A stretch of 64,000 nucleotides of DNA from Acanthosepion esculentum. Its lineage: Eukaryota > Mollusca > Cephalopoda > Sepiida > Sepiidae. Every line of letters begins with the position of its first letter. The stretch's first letter is position 1. The stretch is from contig OZ038478.1 of assembly GCA_964036315.1 (NCBI GenBank), positions 147,940,683-148,004,682 on the forward strand, written 5' to 3'. The notes under the pieces were generated by a model. It saw only the letters and a program-made list of their open reading frames with translations, made no database searches and was not told the origin of the DNA. The position numbers and the translations under genes were made by a program. Below are positions 59,509-64,000 of this stretch, piece after piece.

Positions 59509-59594
59509 GTTAAATATAACAGACAACGAATGTCGATTATGTTTGATCTTGAGTCGTTCTAAACTTTGTATATATTTTCTATGACACTTTGTTT

Positions 59595-59707
59595 ATTTTC
59601 TATGAAGATTTATCGGACATTCAGGCCGGTAAATGTTGTTTAATACTGTTTATTATGAACAGAGAATTTACTTAAATATTTGTATCTATAAAAAGAACGT
59701 ATAAACA
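59595..59707 (+). repeat. SINE body, headless copy
   Basis: Direct repeat of 59932-60044: ACATTCAGGC.GGT, TACTGTTTATTAT.AACAGA and TTTACTTAAATATTTGTATC (in part) are shared. It lacks the tRNA-like head. Confidence 0.75.
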
Positions 59708-59829
59708 TAGAAAATGACAATTTCATAATGTGTGACATCATTTTTTTTATATTTGGATACGCATTGAGCAGATATGAATGTATGAGAGAAAATCGTCGAA
59801 AATTGTGTTTAAAAACAGTATGATAGACC

Positions 59830-60068
59830 TTGCTATTCGAACGCTCCTCTGTCGCACAATCCGTTAAGGCACATCAGGTTATATGACGGTTCCGTATAGG
59901 ATACATGTTCGATTCCTGTCGGAGAACACATATTTTCTATAAAGGTTTCTCTGACATTCAGGCTGGTCAATATTGTTAATACTGTTTATTATAAACAGAT
60001 AGTTTACTTAAATATTTGTATCTATAAAAGGAACGTATAAACAAAATTTGATTTTGTCCATTTCATTC

Positions 60069-60070
<2 letters not shown>
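59830..60070 (+). repeat. tRNA-like SINE with body
   Basis: The head 59843-59924 has a D-arm-like GTCGCACAATCCGTTAAGGC and a B box/T-arm TGTTCGATTCC at 59906-59916 with four of five stem pairs. The acceptor stem pairs at only four positions (CTCC/GGAG), so this is not a working tRNA gene. The body 59932-60044 repeats 59595-59707. Confidence 0.65.

Positions 60071-60072
<2 letters not shown>

Positions 60073-60160
<88 letters not shown>
60073..60160. repeat. (TA)n array
   Basis: About 88 bases of TA between the SINE and foldback copy c. Confidence 0.98.
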
Positions 60161-60164
<4 letters not shown>

Positions 60165-60308
60165 TGAACATAGAAGTCAACACTTAGAGGCGACAGACTG
60201 TCGCCTTTAAGTGTTGACTTCTATGTTCACTTTTATATTTACACACGCTCTATCTCTGATATTGAGCACTTTATTCAATAAATATACCACATTTTAAGAA
60301 TATATTTC

Positions 60309-60312
<4 letters not shown>
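60161..60312 (+). repeat. Foldback repeat, copy c (short arms)
   Basis: Arms 60161-60196 and 60198-60233 differ at one of 36 positions around a single central A, followed by the 80-bp tail (60234-60312). The middle of the long arms, including the hammerhead-like core, is absent. Confidence 0.92.

Positions 60313-60372
<60 letters not shown>
60313..60372. repeat. (TA)n array
   Basis: TA repeats that follow the tail of foldback copy c. Confidence 0.97.
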
Positions 60373-60378
<6 letters not shown>

Positions 60379-60394
60379 TGGTGAGATTTATATA

Positions 60395-61916
60395 CACTGC
60401 TGATCAAAAATTTAAGACCACTTGAAAATTTTTTCCAAAAGTCTGTTTTTCAGGGAAAACTTACTTAAGTTTAATAATTTTATAATCTAAAGGTTTATGT
60501 AGACAAAAAATTATAATCTGAACGCTTTATTGAAAAATTGACATTTTTACAAAATGAGGCGTTTTACACTTGATCAAAATTATAATACCAGAGACAAAAA
60601 ATTCTACGAAATTGTATGAAAAATGTACGACAACATTCAACAACCAAATTTAATAATGATTTCTACCTCCACTGGTTTTGATGACTTCAAAAATTCTTTG
60701 GGGCATGCTAGAAATTAGTGTTTCAATTAAGCTGCGAGAATATTTCAGCTTCTGAAGATAACTTCACAAACTTCATTTTATGTTAGATATTGTTTCCCAT
60801 TTCGATAAACAACTCTTGCCATCCATCCCCAAACATTTTGAATTGGGTTCAAGTCCGGTGAGCATGCAGGATGTCTCAAGAGATGGACCACATTTTTTGG
60901 AGAAAGGTCAAGGTCCGGTATGCAGCGTGGATTGCAGCATTATCCTGTTGGAATAACCATCCATCCCCACACTAACGATGCTTTTTGTAGCATGCTAAGA
61001 TAACCAGACGCTGTCTGATGACCCTGCACCACCTGGAGTTCCATCGTCCCTCTGTAAGAAAAGGCACCCCATAATATTAGGGACCCTCCACCACTATGAT
61101 GTGCGAAGAAAATTTCAGGAAGCATGATTTTGTTATGCCAATATCGTTGGAAGCCATCAGGACCATCTAGATTGAATTTTTTCTCATCAGAAAACAGGAC
61201 TTTCTTCAACTTCTCAATTTCTCATGTTTGGTATTCACGACCAAACCATAAACGGTTCACTTTGTGACGTGGAAGCAACCGAGGAATTTGTTTGCGCTTT
61301 TTATTTATTATGTCATTTTGTCGTAAATGTCATCTGATGGTTACTGGACTGCAATCAGCATCTGTGATTGCCTTAATTTGACTAGAAGAAAGTCTATTGG
61401 CTTTCACAACAACCCGTCTTCATCTCCTATTCAATCCCGGAGAAATTTCTTTGGGCTTACCAGTAGACTTTGCGTTTCCGTAATTCGCACTATCCGTTAG
61501 AAAGTTGCAAATCACAGTTTTACTGCGATTTACCTTAGCTGCGATCGCCCGCTGTGACAAACCTTGATTATGGAAATCTAGAATTAGAGCACGATCAACT
61601 TCGGTAAGTTTGCTTGCTTTAGGCATGGTGACACCTTTACGCAATGATTCCTAGTCTCTAACTGAAATAAAAACATTGGAATTAACCTAGATCTAACAAT
61701 TTATACCCCCTGGTCTCATAATTTTGATCAAGTGTAAAACGCCTGATTTTATAAAAATGTCCATTTCTGAATAAATTGATCGGATTATAACTTTTTGTCT
61801 ACATAACCTTTTAGATTATAGAATTAGTAACCTTAAGTAAGAAAAAGTTTATAATGTATCCATGACAGTCTCTTATAAAAATTTTACAAGTTCTCTTAAA
61901 TTTTTGATCCGGTGTG
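60395..61916 (-). mobile_element. Tc1-type element with long terminal inverted repeats
   Basis: CACTGCTGATCAAAAATTTAAG-type ends (60395 onward, and the reverse complement ending 61916) are extended by matching sequence for about 200 bases on each side, to near 60597 and 61705. TA target duplications sit at 60393-60394 and 61917-61918. Length is 1.52 kb, typical for a whole Tc1 element. The arms still align over most of their length (GGCGTTTTACACTTGATC is identical), although the transposase is broken. Confidence 0.9.
60720..61644 (-). pseudogene. Tc1/Tc3-like transposase, frameshifted
   Basis: The frame from 61644 (first 74 codons) contains MPKASKLTEVDRALIL and GLSQRAIAAKVNRSKTVICN, the N-terminal helix-turn-helix. 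After stops, 61209-60940 gives [20 protein letters not shown] with the first catalytic aspartate, then [15 protein letters not shown]. Sequence near 60950-60900 partly encodes the second catalytic region out of frame, and SPDLNPIQNVWGWMARVVY near 60860-60800 holds the third. At least two stops and two frame changes make it inactive. Confidence 0.9.
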
Positions 61917-61918
61917 TA

Positions 61919-62002
61919 TATATATATACATACGTACATATATATGTGTGTGTATATATATATATATATGTGTGTGTGTGTATATATACATATATATATA
62001 TA

Positions 62003-62087
<85 letters not shown>
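61919..62087. repeat. TA/TG microsatellite
   Basis: TA runs with GTGTGTG interruptions, then about 75 bases of pure TA. Reading frames here are only repeat products. Confidence 0.98.
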
Positions 62088-62089
<2 letters not shown>

Positions 62090-62640
62090 CACAAAGATCA
62101 GATTTACACCTAACATAAATTCTTTCTCTTTGTTGAAAAAAAGTTTGTAATGAATCAATGTATATGTTAACTAAAAAGTTGTAATGGATCTCAAAATGTA
62201 ACCGGCATCTAGAAAAAAAAATCATCGAGTGGCAACACATGACACACCGATGATCATTTATAAGATTTTAAACATTCACAGGCTTGGATATAATCAAACA
62301 TTCATTCCTTTCTACTTTACCACAAATGATTAGCGGATTCATATTTTTGAAATAACCTCTCCTTTTTTTGAGGGTGTAAACATATCTCCCGTCCTGTGTA
62401 TTGGCGAGTTTTAATCAAGAATAACAGCCTTCCGGTAATGTTCGAATCTGCGTCCACCATATCAGAGACCCTATTTTTGATCCATATATGATTTAGACGA
62501 CTCAAGAACGGAAATATTTCACAGTCAAAACGTGTTCAATTTTGTTATATTGAAATGCATTATTTTTTCTTATCAATCAAAGGCAATATATAGAAATTTT
62601 ATTTTCATATCTGAAAGTATTCACAAATTAGTTAATGTAC
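62090..62640. other. Unassigned AT-rich sequence
   Basis: Nothing recognised. Confidence 0.5.
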
Positions 62641-62644
62641 TTTA

Positions 62645-62966
62645 TGTTATGGTCCAGGTTCCTTGTCCCACGGTGATGGTCCAAGGTAGAACCAATGAAG
62701 AATAACTCGAGCACAGGTATGGAATAACACAGATATATTTTACAAATAGAATATATGTACAAAAGAAGTAGAAGTGTTAGTAATAATAATCGGGTTAGGT
62801 TAGAGAAAACTATGTTGTTTGGACAAGTATCACTATTCCAATGTCTTACTGTAATCGTCTAGCCGACTGCCCGGCTCGCTCTCTGTGCCTGACTGTCTCC
62901 TCTTGAGGCGCAGTATTTATGAAGTATGGAATAGGCCATTTCTATTATGGGTAAGTTCCTATAACA
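62645..62966 (-). mobile_element. Solo LTR (family B), short form
   Basis: It starts TGTTATGGTCCAGG and ends CCTATAACA, matching the ends of 22994-23491. It shares GGTCCAAGGT, GAACAA/GAATAACT, ACA.AGATATATT and the AGGCGCAGT.TTTAT block. It lacks the GC-rich module. Flanks CTTTA and CATTA match at four of five positions. The orientation is inferred. Confidence 0.85.
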
Positions 62967-62969
62967 CAT

Positions 62970-63350
62970 TATATATAAATCATTCTCATTCACTATATGA
63001 TATTCTATATCAATGGAAGTTCGGAAATCCAATGTTTCGTAAGTAACCTGATGTTGATTCATTCTATTGTCCAATCTTTATGCTTTTATACGTCTATAGT
63101 CATTCTCGCATTTGTATCAACCTTTGTAGTAGTGACATTTGTAGGCCTGTTTGATGTTTACTATGTTAGGGGTGGTGTGTTGGCTCGCAAACGGATATTT
63201 AATGAAGGAAGACATCAAACAAAACGGGTATTTGAGTACCAAAATATATATTGCAAAGTTTATTTTCGTTGAAGAAAATATATCAACAAAAATAAGGTTG
63301 TACTGCACTAGGCAAAAGATTATCTCTGAATCTTCATGTAGGTGGGGTAG
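62970..63350. other. Unassigned sequence
   Basis: Nothing recognised. Confidence 0.45.
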
Positions 63351-63354
63351 AAGA

Positions 63355-63620
63355 GCGTTGTTCTGAGAAAGACAGTTTTGTATTTACTGAAGGGCGTTGT
63401 CTTCTTAAAGGACAGTTTTGTAGTCGCTGAAGTGCGTTGTCCTCTTGAAGGACATTTTTTTAATAGATGAAAAGAATTGTCTTGAAAACACAGTTTTGTA
63501 GTCGCTGAGGAGCATTGTCCTGAAAAAGACAATTTTGCAGCCAATAAAAAGCCATGTCATGATGAGAAATCTTGTAATCGGTAAAAAGCGTTGTCCTGAA
63601 AAAGACAGTTTTGTGGAGAC
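63355..63620. repeat. Minisatellite, 37-40-bp unit, seven units
   Basis: Units start at 63355, 63394, 63434, 63474, 63512, 63551 and 63588 with GCGTTGTCCT-like sequence, followed by GAAAAAGACAGTTTTG and TAGTCGCTGAAG variants. Minus-strand frames across it only repeat KLSFSGQ-like words. Confidence 0.9.
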
Positions 63621-64000
63621 CGCTTGGGAATACCAGGTGATGTAATTTTGGATGTGCGGGTGGATAACAGATAATGGCTCGGAATTGGAGAGACGTGTTT
63701 TAACTCTAGTCGTTTTCTTGATAATCGCACGTTTGTGCTCTCGGGAGTGGCATGAATCCACCTGTTTTATCCCCAGCTAAGGTTTGATAATTGCGTCTTG
63801 TATCGGTGAATCATTATTGTTTCCAGAAAGTGCTTACAATGTAAAATATGGTATGGCTTTAAATAATCTGCTATGTGTTGATAAAACAAAACTAATCACT
63901 CATTCAATCAACCTATTGCATTCATATCCCACACTGAATTACTCGAGACAGGCTCGATATTACTGAACTTTGGTGATCGTACGAGATCCGCTGTTTCAGC
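63621..64000. other. Unassigned sequence
   Basis: Nothing recognised to the window end. Confidence 0.5.

Noticed and set aside
59843..59924. Possible tRNA gene
   Set aside because: The acceptor stem pairs at only four positions and the D-arm is degenerate. It is followed by a body repeated nearby, so a SINE head is the better call.
61862..62240. Several overlapping long frames of Tyr-Ile-Tyr-Ile or Cys-Val type on both strands (also at 59.1-59.6 kb and other TA arrays)
   Set aside because: They are direct translations of (TA)n and (TG)n microsatellites with no other content.
63355..63620. CRISPR-like array
   Set aside because: Units are contiguous without unique spacers, and the sequence is eukaryotic; this is a minisatellite.
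63320..63761. Two minus-strand frames with repeated KLSFSGQ-like words
   Set aside because: They are read-through of the 39-bp minisatellite.

Overview
The window looks like nuclear DNA of a cephalopod mollusc, most likely an octopus. That is an inference from composition and repeat content: very AT-rich DNA, dozens of long (TA)n, (CA)n and (GA)n arrays, tRNA-derived SINEs, RTE-type LINE fragments, Tc1/mariner relics of types I associate with molluscs, Gypsy-type LTR elements and Penelope-like retroelements (PLEs) with GIY-YIG endonuclease domains. There is no operon-like organisation and almost no long open reading frame, so this is an intergenic or intronic landscape. The only candidate host gene is a pair of exon-like blocks near 46.3-47.5 kb.

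Layout. 1-5.1 kb: a Tc1 relic; a (CA)n(TA)n array beside one copy of a foldback repeat; a 5'-truncated LINE with a zf-RVT end (minus); a PLE of the zinc-finger/GIY-YIG type with tandem tails (minus). 7.5-11 kb: a tRNA-like SINE end, an internally deleted mariner, and two copies of a second PLE family, one keeping its GIY-YIG domain. 13-20 kb: RTE-LINE relics and a Tc1 relic. 22.8-23.5 kb: a foldback copy interrupted by a solo LTR with an exact 5-bp target duplication. 28-30 kb: a short Tc1 element with intact terminal inverted repeats, a PLE tail and a 5S rRNA-derived sequence. 33-38 kb: a solo LTR, a foldback copy, an 88-bp tandem array, two tRNA-like SINEs, an RTE fragment, an LTR fragment and a divergent PLE tail. 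43-44.5 kb: a mariner relic. 45.9-47.7 kb: the candidate host gene. 49.8-53.2 kb: a second deleted mariner, then a complete-ended but internally deleted Gypsy element. 53.6-62.1 kb: foldback copies, RTE relics, a folded PLE tail, a duplicated SINE and a Tc1 element with terminal inverted repeats of about 200 bp. 62.6-63.6 kb: another solo LTR and a 39-bp minisatellite.

The most unusual item is the dispersed foldback family (about 1.7, 22.95, 33.86, 53.68 and 60.16 kb). Every copy touches a (TA)n array, three share an 80-bp tail, and the longer copies carry a sequence resembling the catalytic core of a minimal type-I hammerhead ribozyme. Similar partial cores occur in the PLE tails and in one SINE. 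The Gypsy element adds two more oddities: a leader containing four tandem copies of its primer-binding segment, and a large deletion whose junction sits on a G12 run. Assignments come from reading translated motifs and comparing repeats inside the window; no database search was possible.
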